Below are positions 31,987-41,636 of a DNA stretch of 44,763 bases, in pieces. Position 1 is the stretch's first letter, and each line of letters opens with the position of its first letter. The stretch is from Candidatus Aminicenantota bacterium (lineage in GTDB: Bacteria; Acidobacteriota; Aminicenantia; Aminicenantales; UBA4085): the NCBI GenBank assembly GCA_003141555.1, contig PLMN01000013.1, forward strand, positions 1-44,763, given 5' to 3'. The notes under the pieces are model-generated. The model did no database searches. It was not told the origin of the DNA and was given only the letters and a program-made list of their open reading frames with translations. The position numbers were made by a program, and so were the translations under genes.

Positions 31987-34785
31987 CTAGCGGACCCGCA
32001 CCAGCCGGACCGGCCCGAACAGACCCGACTCGGCGAATTCGCCATAGGAATTGTTGATGAGATTGGCCACACGCACGCGGATCTCGTTCGCGCCGGGGCG
32101 GAGCGCTTCGCCCGCTTCAAACACATGGGGGGCCCACAGGCGGACGCCGCAGCTTTTCCCGTTGACCCAGACTTCGGCGACATGGGCCACTTTTCCGAGA
32201 TCGAGCTTCCAATCTCCGGCCGGATGGTCCACCTGGATCGTTTTCGTGTAATCGAGAAGGCCGCTGAATTTCAGAAGGCCCCAGGCTTTCCAGTCTTCGA
32301 GGGGCTTCACGATTCCCCCCGCGAATGCGGCGGGCGGCTTCAAGGGGAATTCCATCTCCGGTTGGATCGAGGCGTCGAACCGGACGGTCCAGGGTCCGTC
32401 GATCGCCGCGACGACTTCGGTCCGGGGGAGGCGCTCGGGTTCCCCGGCCCGGGCCGGTTCCTTGGGATCGAAGACGAGCCAATAAGCTTCGTAAGGCTTG
32501 AAGACGAGCGTCAGCCGGCTGCCCTCGGCCGCGTCGGAGGAAGCAACGGAACAGATGTCGCCGGTTTCGCAGTCCCAGATCGACGCCGCGCCCTTCGCTC
32601 CGCGCACTTCGAGCGCGCAGACCCGGGCCTCGTCCGCGTTGTTCACCAGCCAGAAGAATTCCCGGCCGTCGATTCGCCGCCGGAGCTGGAGCATCGGGAA
32701 AGTGCCCGAGACGAAGCGGACGGGGCTCCGAAGCCCCGGCGCCTCCGCCTCGAGCAGGGCTTTCAGGCCGGTTTTCGGGCAGGCCGTGAAGGTCGCTTGC
32801 GCCTTCAATTCCTCCATCAAGCTGACCATTTTCGGATCGTCCATTCCCTTCTCGGCCGAAGCCCGAGGCAGGCCGGCCAAAGCATAGACGCGGCCGCCGG
32901 CCCGGGCAAACCGGACGATCTTGCGGGCGGCCTCGAGGGGCAGGATATCGAGGTCCGGCAGGACGAGCGTCCGGAAGGAAAATTCGCCCCGGACGAGGGC
33001 CCCCGCCTCAACCTCCATCTGTCGCAGATAAAACCGATCGCCGCAGAGGAACTCGACCCGGGCCCCGGTCAGATCGTCGATGGCCTGGGCGTAAACCCGA
33101 TCGATCTCATTGATCCGCTTTCCGCCCGGGCTCGTCCCGGGATATTTCCACATTTCGCTTTCGAGGATGTCCGCGTCAGCCTGGATCCAGCCCGATTCGA
33201 GCGGGTTGAAAAGCAGGACGTCCGGAACGGCCCTGCCCATTGAGGTGACGTAGCTCGCCCGGCGGGCGAAATCGGTCCAAACGTGCAGATACGGAAACAT
33301 CGGGTTCTCGGTATACCAGTCCGGCGGCCAGGGGTTTCCGGTCAATTTGCGGGTGGTGAAGACGCCGTGGGGAATGATGTGGCTCATCCCCCAGGCCGTC
33401 ACGGCGTTGATGGCCTGCTTGAGGAAGGGCGGATTGAACGTGCCCCAGGGCGTGCCCTCGAACCCCCCCGCACCCATCAGCTCCGTTGTGGCGCGGGCGT
33501 TCTGGAATTCGGCGACCGACTCGATCTCCTTGAAGTCATGGACTCGGAGCGCCTTGCGGCCCAGGCAATCCTGGCCGGGCATGGTCAGGGCTCGCAGCTG
33601 CTTCATATGGTCGCCGACAGCGAAGACCTGAGGGGCGATGCCGTCTTCCCAGAAATGGGCCGTCGTGTACATTCCGCGGCGTTCGTGCCAGTCGGTCACG
33701 GCCCGGTACGTCGCCGCGTAGAGGTCGGAGACGAGATCGAACCATTCCCAGCGAGCCCGGGCGAAGACACCTTCGGCGTCCCGGTCGATCGAGAGCGGCA
33801 GCCAGAGCCGTATGTCGCGGCCGTAGCGCTCCCGATAGCGCTCGTCGAGCGTCGATGACCAGGCCAGACCCCAGCCGTAATCGCCTTCGTTGTCGATGAA
33901 ATCGCCCGGGATCGAATGACCCAGATCGGCGCCGAGCCGCCGGGCATAGGGTTCCAGGGCGGCGGCGATGAACAGGGGCGCGAGGCGGGCGTCGATGGCG
34001 TTGGTCTTGCCGCCGTCGGCCCCGGGGTGATGGAACAGGTTGAAGGCGTAGACGCGCCACGATCCTTCGGCCGGCGCTTTCCAGCTGAAAGCCGGCCCCG
34101 CTCCGACGATCCGCAAGGTCGAACTCCGGATGACCGCGGGGACGTGCCGTTCCTTCTCGCTCACGGAGCGCCAGGAGCCATTCCCGGCGCCCCCGGGAAC
34201 CGGTTGATCCCGCCGCGCGGCCGCGGCGAAATAACATTCCGGGACGCGGACTTCCGTCCCGCCGGGCACGTCGATGATGTCCCAGCGGAGCGACTGGGCC
34301 TTCAGCTCGGGGTGGGCGGCGATGAGGCGGTCGTGGGCCTGGAAGCTCGGCCACCAGTATTCGTCACAATAGCCCAGATAGCTTTTTTGCTTCTTGGCTT
34401 CCCCGAGGGCGGCGCCGAAGGCTTCGAACCATTTGTCCCCGAGCCATTCCGCGTCCGGAAGGTCCGGCGTCTTGACCATAGACATCCGGGCGTGGGCGAA
34501 ACCGGGATTGAAGCGCTGCCCGGCCATGGCCCGGGCCATCCCGGCCATCTTGGCGGTGTCGAGCGGCTCATCCCAGAACCAGAACATGAACGGGGCATAG
34601 ATCATGTCGGGCGCGGCGAATTCCGACCGGACCGTTTCGAAGGGGAGGGCCTTGCGAAGGCCCCAATTTTCCGGGCCGGGAATGGCCGCGGCGGGATGGG
34701 AACGGCAGCCCGTCGGCAGGACCGCGCCGCAAAGGACGAGAACCAAAGCGAATATGGGGAGGGCAATGAGCGAACGATGCGGCAT
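31987..34785 (-). CDS. GH106-like alpha-L-rhamnosidase/glycoside hydrolase, secreted
   Basis: This 932-residue protein has a signal sequence (about 7-27, with C27 possibly lipidated). The N-terminal F-M-F-W-F-W-D and P-G-F-A-H-A-R-M segments, the central F-I-D-N-E-G-D-Y-G-W, T-A-H-F-W-E-D-G, and the C-terminal beta-sandwich (W-V-N-G-K-S-C-G-V-R-L-W-A-P-H) are features of the GH106/GH2-like large rhamnosidases. It should release rhamnose or similar sugars from plant or microbial glycans outside the cytoplasm. I chose ATG at 34785, with GAGGAGG 7-8 bases upstream. The long upstream frame is discarded. Confidence 0.75.
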   Translation of the reverse strand: MPHRSLIALPIFALVLVLCGAVLPTGCRSHPAAAIPGPENWGLRKALPFETVRSEFAAPDMIYAPFMFWFWDEPLDTAKMAGMARAMAGQRFNPGFAHARMSMVKTPDLPDAEWLGDKWFEAFGAALGEAKKQKSYLGYCDEYWWPSFQAHDRLIAAHPELKAQSLRWDIIDVPGGTEVRVPECYFAAAARRDQPVPGGAGNGSWRSVSEKERHVPAVIRSSTLRIVGAGPAFSWKAPAEGSWRVYAFNLFHHPGADGGKTNAIDARLAPLFIAAALEPYARRLGADLGHSIPGDFIDNEGDYGWGLAWSSTLDERYRERYGRDIRLWLPLSIDRDAEGVFARARWEWFDLVSDLYAATYRAVTDWHERRGMYTTAHFWEDGIAPQVFAVGDHMKQLRALTMPGQDCLGRKALRVHDFKEIESVAEFQNARATTELMGAGGFEGTPWGTFNPPFLKQAINAVTAWGMSHIIPHGVFTTRKLTGNPWPPDWYTENPMFPYLHVWTDFARRASYVTSMGRAVPDVLLFNPLESGWIQADADILESEMWKYPGTSPGGKRINEIDRVYAQAIDDLTGARVEFLCGDRFYLRQMEVEAGALVRGEFSFRTLVLPDLDILPLEAARKIVRFARAGGRVYALAGLPRASAEKGMDDPKMVSLMEELKAQATFTACPKTGLKALLEAEAPGLRSPVRFVSGTFPMLQLRRRIDGREFFWLVNNADEARVCALEVRGAKGAASIWDCETGDICSVASSDAAEGSRLTLVFKPYEAYWLVFDPKEPARAGEPERLPRTEVVAAIDGPWTVRFDASIQPEMEFPLKPPAAFAGGIVKPLEDWKAWGLLKFSGLLDYTKTIQVDHPAGDWKLDLGKVAHVAEVWVNGKSCGVRLWAPHVFEAGEALRPGANEIRVRVANLINNSYGEFAESGLFGPVRLVRVR

Positions 34786-34889
34786 GATTCGCCTCCTCGA
34801 GACCCGAATTGCCCTTGATTGTATCAGAAGCGCGGGGGGATTTCGCCAGGTTTCTCTCATTCTCCCCGGACCGATTTAAGGGGGGCAGG

Positions 34890-35603
34890 TCAATTGACGA
34901 CGTAATCCTTGAAGTAGCTCGTGCTGTCGGTTTTTGACCACAGGCCGATCCGGCCCGACACCGGTTCCTTCAGCGAATATTCGAGCCCGAGAGTGCCATC
35001 GATCCAGCCCTTAAAGTCCGTGCCCTGAACCGTCATTTTCAACTCATGCCACAGGCTCCTGTCGAGCACGAACGCGTTCCGCACCCCGAATTTCATCAAG
35101 CGGCGGACGCCGTCATGGAACGTCCAGAGGGCGATATTGTTCTCCGTATCGTTGTAGCGAACGGCCAGCCAGTCGCCGTTCGGCTTGACGTTGAAGAGGA
35201 TTCCGGAGCAGCGATCGTTCCTTCCCCCAATCGTCTTGAACTTGAGGCTGACCGTGCCGTCCGTGAAGTTGTCGAGGCCGTTGAGGATCGCAATGGGGAA
35301 GTAGGCGAACTGTTTGACGTTGTCCATGAACTGCTCGTTCGTAGCGCCGTAGAATTTGCGGGCGCTATCGAGCAGGAGCTTGGTGGGGTTATCCTGTCGG
35401 GAGACCCACGGCTGACCGTCGACCATGATCACGGGATTTTCGCCGTCCGTGGCCACGATCCACGTGCCGACGATCGGCTGAAACGCCTTTGGCGTCTTGC
35501 CGATCTGCTCTTTGCTGAGATCGACCTTGAGCTCCGACGCGCCCAACGAAACCATCGCTATGACCACGGCGGCCGCGAGAAGCGAACCTTGGGAGATCTT
35601 CAT
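34890..35603 (-). CDS. Secreted concanavalin-like (DUF1080/LamG-type) domain protein
   Basis: This 237-residue protein has a signal peptide (about 1-23, ending LGAS) and a single jelly-roll domain (W-H-E-L-K-M-T-V-Q-G, G-W-I-D-G-T-L-G-L-E-Y, G-R-I-G-L-W-S-K-T-D-S-T-S-Y-F-K-D-Y) of the 3-keto-disaccharide hydrolase/LamG type. It likely binds or cleaves carbohydrates. Its ATG overlaps the stop of the ABC permease gene (ATGA), and AGGAG is 7 bases upstream. It could be an accessory lipoprotein-like partner of the ABC unit, or merely co-transcribed. Confidence 0.7.
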   Translation of the reverse strand: MKISQGSLLAAAVVIAMVSLGASELKVDLSKEQIGKTPKAFQPIVGTWIVATDGENPVIMVDGQPWVSRQDNPTKLLLDSARKFYGATNEQFMDNVKQFAYFPIAILNGLDNFTDGTVSLKFKTIGGRNDRCSGILFNVKPNGDWLAVRYNDTENNIALWTFHDGVRRLMKFGVRNAFVLDRSLWHELKMTVQGTDFKGWIDGTLGLEYSLKEPVSGRIGLWSKTDSTSYFKDYVVN

Positions 35604-36925
35604 GTTCTTCTCCTGAAGACGAAAACTCCGAAGCCCGCCACGATGGCGGGCCATAATCCAAAGAATACGACGGCAGCTCCCCTCGGCGACGCGATGAGCG
35701 GATGGCCGGCGAACGACGGTTCGGTCTCTTTCGGAGGCGTTATGCCGGCCAGGCCGTAAATCGTTTCGAGCACGGCTTCTTCCGTCGTGAGCCGATTCAT
35801 CGCTCTTTTTCCGCCGAGCTCGTACCAGACCTCGCCGTATCCGGCGCTTGTTTGCTCAAAGAGGCCGATCGACGTGGCCGAGACATAGCGCACCTCGACG
35901 GATGGCATTGCCCGGCGGAGCTTGGAGAGGGCCTGGTGTTCGAGATCGGAGCGGCGCGGATCCTCGGGCGCCAAGTGGGCCTCAATGTGGAGCGGGCCTT
36001 GAATCCGGGCGAGAGCCTCTTGATCGGCCTCGGGAAACGAATGGCGCCGGTTCTCCGAGACATCCCAGCTCGGATGGACGAACGCGCAGGCCACGACCAA
36101 AGCGGCGGCCGCCGCGACGAGGCCGGCCGATTCGAACGCGCGCCGCCGGGTGGAGACGCCGAGCCGGATCCAGAGGGACGCGATCCCCAGGCTCACGGCG
36201 ATAAAAACCAGGGCCACGAGGGACGTGCCGAGCGGGATGAGTCCGTGTTGGAACTTGTCCAACATGGCTGCGGGCGTGAACTTGGCGATCAGCTCCCACA
36301 TTCCGCCGCGCAGGGAAGCGATGAAACCCAGAATCCAGGTGCCGACCGTGAAGGAGAGGACTAAAATAGCGGCGGTCGACGGATTCTCCGCGATCGATGC
36401 AATCGCAATGGCCAGGGCGATCGTCAGGCCGGCGTTCAGAAGGTGACCCAGTGCGACGCTCGCAAGCTCCGGCGGATACGCGCTTCCGCCGTAGGTCTTC
36501 CACAGGATTCCCGCGACGAGCGCCGGGAAGCCGGCAAGGCACCATCCTCCAAAAAGAACGAGGGCCTTGGCTCCCATGCGGGAAAAGGGCGACATGGGGC
36601 CCTGGCCCTCGAGCTTCAACGCCCCGCTCTGGCGGTCGCCGGCGACGAGACGAATCGCGACGAAAGGAAGGAGGAACGTGGCCGCGATTTCATAGGCTAC
36701 GAACGTCGGCGCCCAAATGCCGTCCAGGGGCGAAAAGGCTTCTCCTACGCCCGCCGACGCCCCGCCGAGGCCGCTGGCCTCGGCATATGTCCGGACCGCG
36801 CCGATGAATGACACCCCGACTAACGGTCCGACAAGAAAAATCATCACCCACCAGGCGCGCGAAGAGAGAAGCTCGCGCCATTCCTTTCGGACGAGCTGAG
36901 GCCAGGGGTGGCTACGTAAGCGCAA
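35600..36925 (-). CDS. ABC transporter permease fused to a GldG-like domain
   Basis: This 441-residue protein has six or so membrane segments in the first 260 residues (E-W-R-E-L-L-S-S-R-A-W-W, as in ABC-2 permeases), then a soluble extracytoplasmic part (about 285-400: D-V-S-E-N-R-R-H-S-F-P-E-A-D-Q-E-A-L) that matches the GldG/ABC auxiliary domain, and one last transmembrane helix before the R-R-R-T end. It starts with TTG at 36925, supported by GGAG 8 bases upstream, and overlaps the ATPase gene by 14 bases. GldF and GldG are normally separate; here they are joined and short. Function is unknown; the family exports or builds surface components. Confidence 0.75.
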   Translation of the reverse strand: MRLRSHPWPQLVRKEWRELLSSRAWWVMIFLVGPLVGVSFIGAVRTYAEASGLGGASAGVGEAFSPLDGIWAPTFVAYEIAATFLLPFVAIRLVAGDRQSGALKLEGQGPMSPFSRMGAKALVLFGGWCLAGFPALVAGILWKTYGGSAYPPELASVALGHLLNAGLTIALAIAIASIAENPSTAAILVLSFTVGTWILGFIASLRGGMWELIAKFTPAAMLDKFQHGLIPLGTSLVALVFIAVSLGIASLWIRLGVSTRRRAFESAGLVAAAAALVVACAFVHPSWDVSENRRHSFPEADQEALARIQGPLHIEAHLAPEDPRRSDLEHQALSKLRRAMPSVEVRYVSATSIGLFEQTSAGYGEVWYELGGKRAMNRLTTEEAVLETIYGLAGITPPKETEPSFAGHPLIASPRGAAVVFFGLWPAIVAGFGVFVFRRRT

Positions 36926-37667
36926 GGAAGATCTCCTCGAAATCAGCCGGCGCCGTGACGCCGGGCCGACTCCCGGCCAGAGAGGCGAGCTCGTCGGCCG
37001 TACCCTCCCCGCCGACGCGCCCTCCGCTCAAGAGCACGAATCGATCGCAAACGTGTCCGGCATCCATGATCTGGTGGATCGAAAGAAACAGCGTCCGTCC
37101 GAGCGAAGCGTGCCAGCGAAGCGTCTTTGCGGCTTCGCGGCTCTGGCGCAAATCAAGCCCTTCGAAAGGTTCATCGATGAGCAATACCGGTTGCGGGGTG
37201 AGCAGACCCATCGCCAGCAAGGCGCGCTTGCGCTGGCCTTGGGAAAGCGCCCCGATCCGCTTGCGCCTCAGCGGCGCGATATCGAGGCGGTTGATCATGT
37301 CGTCAACCAGGTCGCGCCGCCCGCCGAAGAAATCCAGGAAGAACTTCAGGGCCCATTCCACCGACTGGTCAGGCCACGGGGCAATTCCGTCCGGCAAATA
37401 GAAGAGAACGTCGCCGCGCCGGGCCGTCTCATATCCTGTGCCGAACACCACCGTTCCCCTGTCGGCCGGCTGGACACCCGCCACGCACTCGAAAAGGGTG
37501 GTCTTGCCGGCGCCGTTGGGGCCGATCAGACCCAGAATCTCCCCGCGGTGGATTGAGAAGGCAACGTCATCAAGGGCGATAACGCTTCCATACCTCTTCG
37601 ACAAGCCGGAAACGGTGACGATCGGAGGGCGGATGTGACTGTCGAGCGGATTCCCGATTTCGTCCAT
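36912..37667 (-). CDS. ABC transporter ATP-binding protein
   Basis: This 251-residue ATPase has Walker A G-P-N-G-A-G-K-T-T (49-57), signature L-S-Q-G-Q (141-145) and Walker B V-L-L-I-D-E-P (161-167), followed by the switch histidine in L-S-I-H-Q. It drives the permease encoded by the overlapping downstream gene. The ABC-2/GldA-type sequence fits an exporter or a regulator of gliding or surface assembly. It is the first gene of the minus-strand unit. Confidence 0.88.
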   Translation of the reverse strand: MDEIGNPLDSHIRPPIVTVSGLSKRYGSVIALDDVAFSIHRGEILGLIGPNGAGKTTLFECVAGVQPADRGTVVFGTGYETARRGDVLFYLPDGIAPWPDQSVEWALKFFLDFFGGRRDLVDDMINRLDIAPLRRKRIGALSQGQRKRALLAMGLLTPQPVLLIDEPFEGLDLRQSREAAKTLRWHASLGRTLFLSIHQIMDAGHVCDRFVLLSGGRVGGEGTADELASLAGSRPGVTAPADFEEIFLALT

Positions 37668-37766
37668 GGTATCGAATTCAATCTTCCGACATACGCAAAT
37701 GAATTATGTCGATATCGCTCGTCTTCGTCAATCTGTGCTTCTTAGATCGACGCCCGACGACTCCGG

Positions 37767-37786
37767 TATGATAAAATAGTTTATCA
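37767..37786 (+). promoter_or_regulatory. Promoter -10 with overlapping palindrome
   Basis: TATGAT (37767-37772) is a good -10 box, and TGATAAA-atag-TTTATCA (37769-37786) is a perfect 7-bp inverted repeat overlapping it. The ATG at 37805 is 32 bp after the box. The overlap is what a repressor site looks like; no -35 match is convincing. It lies in the divergent region between the ABC ATPase and the M6 peptidase. Confidence 0.35.
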
Positions 37787-37804
37787 AGCTCTTGGAGGCA
37801 TCCT

Positions 37805-39895
37805 ATGACCAAGATTCGTTCTTTCCGAAGCGCCGCCGCACGTGGAATCGTCCTTGTCCTGGGCTTGGTCGGAGTTTTAATCGTCTCTTCTCCGGACGCC
37901 CTGGGTCTCCGTGGCCCCAAATATCCGCGGGAGAAGGAGATCGCGGCGGGGAACCAGGCCCCGGTTCCCGCGCCCATCGACCCGCAGAGAGTCAAGGACC
38001 AGGAAGACATGACTTGGAACGACTATCTGCCCGTTCCCGGCGTCGACTGGGCTGACCCGGTCCGAAAGCCTCAACGTGAATTTCACATGGCGCTTGTGGC
38101 GGTCGATTTTCCCGATCAACCCTTCGTGATGACGCTCCCCAAGCACTCCGACCTGTTCGGCAATCCGCAGATCGATCCGGTCCGGCGTGACCAGATTCCC
38201 CAGTTCTATGCCGACTTCTTCATCAAGCCGGGAGAGGTCAATCACGGCCATACGATCAACGGATATTGGATGGAGCAGTCGCGCGGCCGGTTCGGCATCA
38301 CCCGGCTCGACGCCTTCGGTCCGTACCGCCTGCCGAAGTCTCTTTGGGAATACGGTCTCAATGAGTGGGGCCAGAATTCCGCGACGCCCGACGGCAGCCG
38401 GGCCAACGGCCGTCTCGAGCCGGATTGCGACGCTCTGTGGGCGGCCGACAAGGGCGAAATCCGGAAAAGCTATGACGCCGTCCTGCGCATCTACGCGGGC
38501 TATGACGAGACGGGGGTTTGGATGGAATTCGGCGAGATGAAGTTCCAAACGAAGGAGGACATCCCCGCGGAATGGGGCAATCCCGACCCGACGAAACCGC
38601 GGTGGGTCGTTAGCCGCTATGTGCCCTGGACGAGCTGGCGGGCCGGGGCCCAGCAATGGGGGCTGTCCTCGATCCGGCAGGGCGAGAACTCCGGCACCAT
38701 CACCCACGAGCTCGGCCACTTCGCCTTCAGCATCGGGGACAACAATAACAACCCCTATGCGCTGCCCTATCGGAGGGCGGGCTCCGGGCCGTGGGACATG
38801 ATGGACCGCGGTTCATTCAACGGACCGGGCGGCCCGCACAACCGTTGGGAGGTTCCGGCCGTCGCGGGGGCCGCCATGCCCGCCGGCCTCATGCTCCGCA
38901 ACAAGCTCCTCAACGGATTCGTGACCCTCTCCCAGGTCCTGCAACTCAACCGGAACGGCCTGGCCAAGTCAGGGCCGGCGGTCGCCGACGTCACGGCCCG
39001 CGAGGTCGATCCGTTCCCCCATTCGTTCGCCGGCATCCTGGTCAAGCTAGACGGCGAGGCCCCGCAGGACAGGACCCCGGTAGGCGACCCGGCCTCGAAT
39101 CCCCTCTCTTCCGGCAGGCCGACCTACAACTTCTATTCGCTGGAAGTCGTCCAGCGGATCGGCTATGACTCCTTTTGCCCGGACAGCGGGGTATTGATCG
39201 CCAAGAACAAGGATGGTGAAGGGACCAACGGCGGCCCGAACGGCTTCAACTGCTTCAGCTGGGTCATCGACGCGCATCCCGAGGACATCCGCATGGTCGA
39301 TTACATGAAGCCCAACGGGCAGAAGGTCATGCGCACGGTCGCCGATTACCGGCAGCTGAATGACGCTCTCTTTCACGCCGGACTCAACTCCGGCAGCCAG
39401 TACGAATGGGAGGATCCGGCGAACAGGCTTCACTTTTACATAATCGAGCTGCACAAGGACGCCGGAGGCATTCTTTCCTACACGATCGGCGTTCGATCGC
39501 TGGACGGGGTGGGCCCGCAGCTGCGGGGGGTCCAGGTCGCGCCGCCGGCCGAGTCCATGCTGGAGGGAGCGGCCGCCGAGCTCCCCTTCATTCTGCGGAA
39601 CACGGGAAAGGGCGCCGCGACGGATCCCGCGGTTCATCCCCAGGACGCCGGGGCGTATCTTGAAAACGATATCTATCGTCTGTCGGTCTCGGTGACCGGC
39701 CAAGGCTGGTCGGCCGAATTGCGGAGCGCTTTGGCCGCGGCGAAGTTCGGCGCAGCGGCGACGATCCCCGTCTGCCTGACCCGACGGCCGGAAAGCTCCG
39801 CCTCGGCGAAGGTGACGTTGACCGCGAGGTCGGAGAGCGACCCGACTAAAACGGCGACGGCGACGGTCCTGGTGAAAGCCCCCGCCGGACGGTGA
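37805..39895 (+). CDS. M6 family zinc metallopeptidase, secreted
   Basis: This 696-residue protein has a signal peptide (about 13-33), then the M6 (immune inhibitor A-like) catalytic domain with H301-E302-L-G-H305 and a third ligand region G-D312 in the H-E-L-G-H-F-A-F-S-I-G-D motif, and the W-D-M-M-D-R-G-S-F Met-turn. A C-terminal beta-rich part (about 550-690) resembles an NEW3-type domain. It should degrade extracellular proteins. GGAGG is 7-8 bases before the ATG. A classical N-terminal propeptide of several hundred residues is missing, so activation may differ. It is convergent with the C69 peptidase, 30 bp apart. Confidence 0.85.
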   Translation: MTKIRSFRSAAARGIVLVLGLVGVLIVSSPDALGLRGPKYPREKEIAAGNQAPVPAPIDPQRVKDQEDMTWNDYLPVPGVDWADPVRKPQREFHMALVAVDFPDQPFVMTLPKHSDLFGNPQIDPVRRDQIPQFYADFFIKPGEVNHGHTINGYWMEQSRGRFGITRLDAFGPYRLPKSLWEYGLNEWGQNSATPDGSRANGRLEPDCDALWAADKGEIRKSYDAVLRIYAGYDETGVWMEFGEMKFQTKEDIPAEWGNPDPTKPRWVVSRYVPWTSWRAGAQQWGLSSIRQGENSGTITHELGHFAFSIGDNNNNPYALPYRRAGSGPWDMMDRGSFNGPGGPHNRWEVPAVAGAAMPAGLMLRNKLLNGFVTLSQVLQLNRNGLAKSGPAVADVTAREVDPFPHSFAGILVKLDGEAPQDRTPVGDPASNPLSSGRPTYNFYSLEVVQRIGYDSFCPDSGVLIAKNKDGEGTNGGPNGFNCFSWVIDAHPEDIRMVDYMKPNGQKVMRTVADYRQLNDALFHAGLNSGSQYEWEDPANRLHFYIIELHKDAGGILSYTIGVRSLDGVGPQLRGVQVAPPAESMLEGAAAELPFILRNTGKGAATDPAVHPQDAGAYLENDIYRLSVSVTGQGWSAELRSALAAAKFGAAATIPVCLTRRPESSASAKVTLTARSESDPTKTATATVLVKAPAGR

Positions 39896-39925
39896 TTTTT
39901 CCGCGGAGCGGGGGCCGGAAGCCCG

Positions 39926-41557
39926 TCAGAGCTCCTTGTCCTTTTTGGGTGTTTCTTTGACCGCGAATTTTCCGGGGTTCTTCTTCAATTCCTCTCTCAG
40001 CCAGGGCTTGGGATAGCCGAGCTCCCTGGCGTTGCCTTTATCGTCCTGAACATAGCCGTCGTTGTACTTCGTGATGAGAGAATCGGCCAGCTTCCACCAC
40101 TGATCCAGGTTCATCTGGGCGTTGGAAAGGCAGTAGCGGGTCAGGAAAACCGGAACCATCTGGGGCTGGGTGCTTGCCAGATTCGTCGCGCTCTGCTCGA
40201 CGGCCGGCTGGATGCAGAATTCCAGGTCCTCGATCTCCTTTTGGACCTTCTGGATGTCCTGGATCATATCGCTGAAGCGCAGGTTGGCGAAGTTGGCCAC
40301 GAAATTGAATGTCCACCAGGCCGAATCCCGGCTAAAGGCTTGGATGTTCCCCCGGATGTAGGCCGGAGGCAGCTCCGTGATGCTGGTGTAAAGCGGAATG
40401 AAGATGTTCGTGTAGGGATTGTCCATCCCGTACCAGAAGACGCCGCCCACGGAATCGGGAACGAAGGACCTCGCCTGGGCCACGAAAACGAATCCGACCT
40501 GCTGGGTCGAAATCGGCCGTTCCCAGGAGTACGCCTTTCCGTCGAGCTCCCAGCTCAGAGGGCGCCAGCGGTCCGGGGAGCCGAACGGTCCGGCGGAAAG
40601 ATCCTTGGTCGTGTCGAAGGGAGTCCCCTCGTAATGATCACGATGCAGGGCCATGACGTCCCGGACCGAAAGCTTCTTGTCCGGTTTGATCCACAGCGGG
40701 TAGGGCTTGGCGCCTTTGATAAAAGAGCTGGCATCGGGGGACAGGCCGGCCGACGGCGCCGCCCTGCGGAAGATGCTCCAAACCCGCCGGGAGGCGTGCT
40801 TGACCTGCTCCTCGGTGGGAGGGTTGTAAACCTGGGAAAAATTGAACGGCCCGTTTTTCGGGTTGTAATAGCCTTTCTCCACGGCAAAGGAGATGACATT
40901 TTTGGAATACAGGCAATTCTCCGGATCATTCAGGGGGAATTCGCCGATCCGCGACATGTTGGCGTGGGCGCAGATCATGCCGTCGGGAATCCGTTGGGCC
41001 ACCCAGACGGCCCCGTGCCCTCCCTTGCCCGTCCCGGCCATCTCCAGGATCCAGGCTTCTTCCTTGTCGCCGATGGAAATCGATTCGCCCGTGCTGCCAT
41101 AACCGTACTCATCCATAAGCTCCGTCATCAGCTTGACGGCGTCCCGGGCGGTCTTGGTCCGCTGCAGGGCCAGGATCATCAATTCATAATAGGAATCCAT
41201 CAGCCCGTCCGGATTTTCCAGCTCCGGACGGCCTTCAAACGTCGACTCGCCGATGGCCAGCTGGTGCTCATTCATGAAGTCGATCACTTTGTAGGTATGG
41301 GCGACCCAGGGGAGCTCGACGCGCCGGCCCCCCGACCTCTCGAGGATGACCTTTTCGCCCGGCTTGAAATCCGCCGCCGGGATGAAGCGGATCGTGGCCA
41401 GAAACTCCGCGTCGCAGGAATAGGTGATGATGACGGATCCGTCGGCAGAGGCGCCTTTGGTCACTAATATGGAAGTGCACGGGAGGCACAGCCGGGATAC
41501 GGAAAACAACAAGAGCGTCATCAACAAAGTCCGAGTCACATTCCTGATGATCCTCAT
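39926..41557 (-). CDS. C69 family dipeptidase (PepD-like), secreted
   Basis: This 543-residue protein has a signal segment (about 8-25) ending ahead of C-T-S-I-L-V-T-K-G-A-S-A-D-G-S, the N-terminal nucleophile Cys block of U34/C69 dipeptidases. Later landmarks are N-E-H-Q-L-A-I-G-E-S-T-F, the G-S-T-G-E-S-I-S-I-G-D-K-E-E-A-W segment and W-I-K-P-D-K-K-L-S. The signal peptide would be cut to leave Cys at the N-terminus. I chose ATG at 41557, with GGAG about 8 bases upstream. Products would be amino acids from peptides, in keeping with the neighbouring M6 peptidase. Confidence 0.85.
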   Translation of the reverse strand: MRIIRNVTRTLLMTLLLFSVSRLCLPCTSILVTKGASADGSVIITYSCDAEFLATIRFIPAADFKPGEKVILERSGGRRVELPWVAHTYKVIDFMNEHQLAIGESTFEGRPELENPDGLMDSYYELMILALQRTKTARDAVKLMTELMDEYGYGSTGESISIGDKEEAWILEMAGTGKGGHGAVWVAQRIPDGMICAHANMSRIGEFPLNDPENCLYSKNVISFAVEKGYYNPKNGPFNFSQVYNPPTEEQVKHASRRVWSIFRRAAPSAGLSPDASSFIKGAKPYPLWIKPDKKLSVRDVMALHRDHYEGTPFDTTKDLSAGPFGSPDRWRPLSWELDGKAYSWERPISTQQVGFVFVAQARSFVPDSVGGVFWYGMDNPYTNIFIPLYTSITELPPAYIRGNIQAFSRDSAWWTFNFVANFANLRFSDMIQDIQKVQKEIEDLEFCIQPAVEQSATNLASTQPQMVPVFLTRYCLSNAQMNLDQWWKLADSLITKYNDGYVQDDKGNARELGYPKPWLREELKKNPGKFAVKETPKKDKEL

Positions 41558-41636
41558 TCTGCATACTCCTTTGCTTTTATTATCGGGGATAGCATAATCG
41601 ACAGGCGCTGATTCTACCACTCGTGAAGTGAAATGC

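Noticed and set aside
37738-37772. Complete -35/-10 promoter for the M6 peptidase
   Set aside because: The -10 is good but no -35 match is found at 16-18 bases, so only the -10 and the palindrome are reported.
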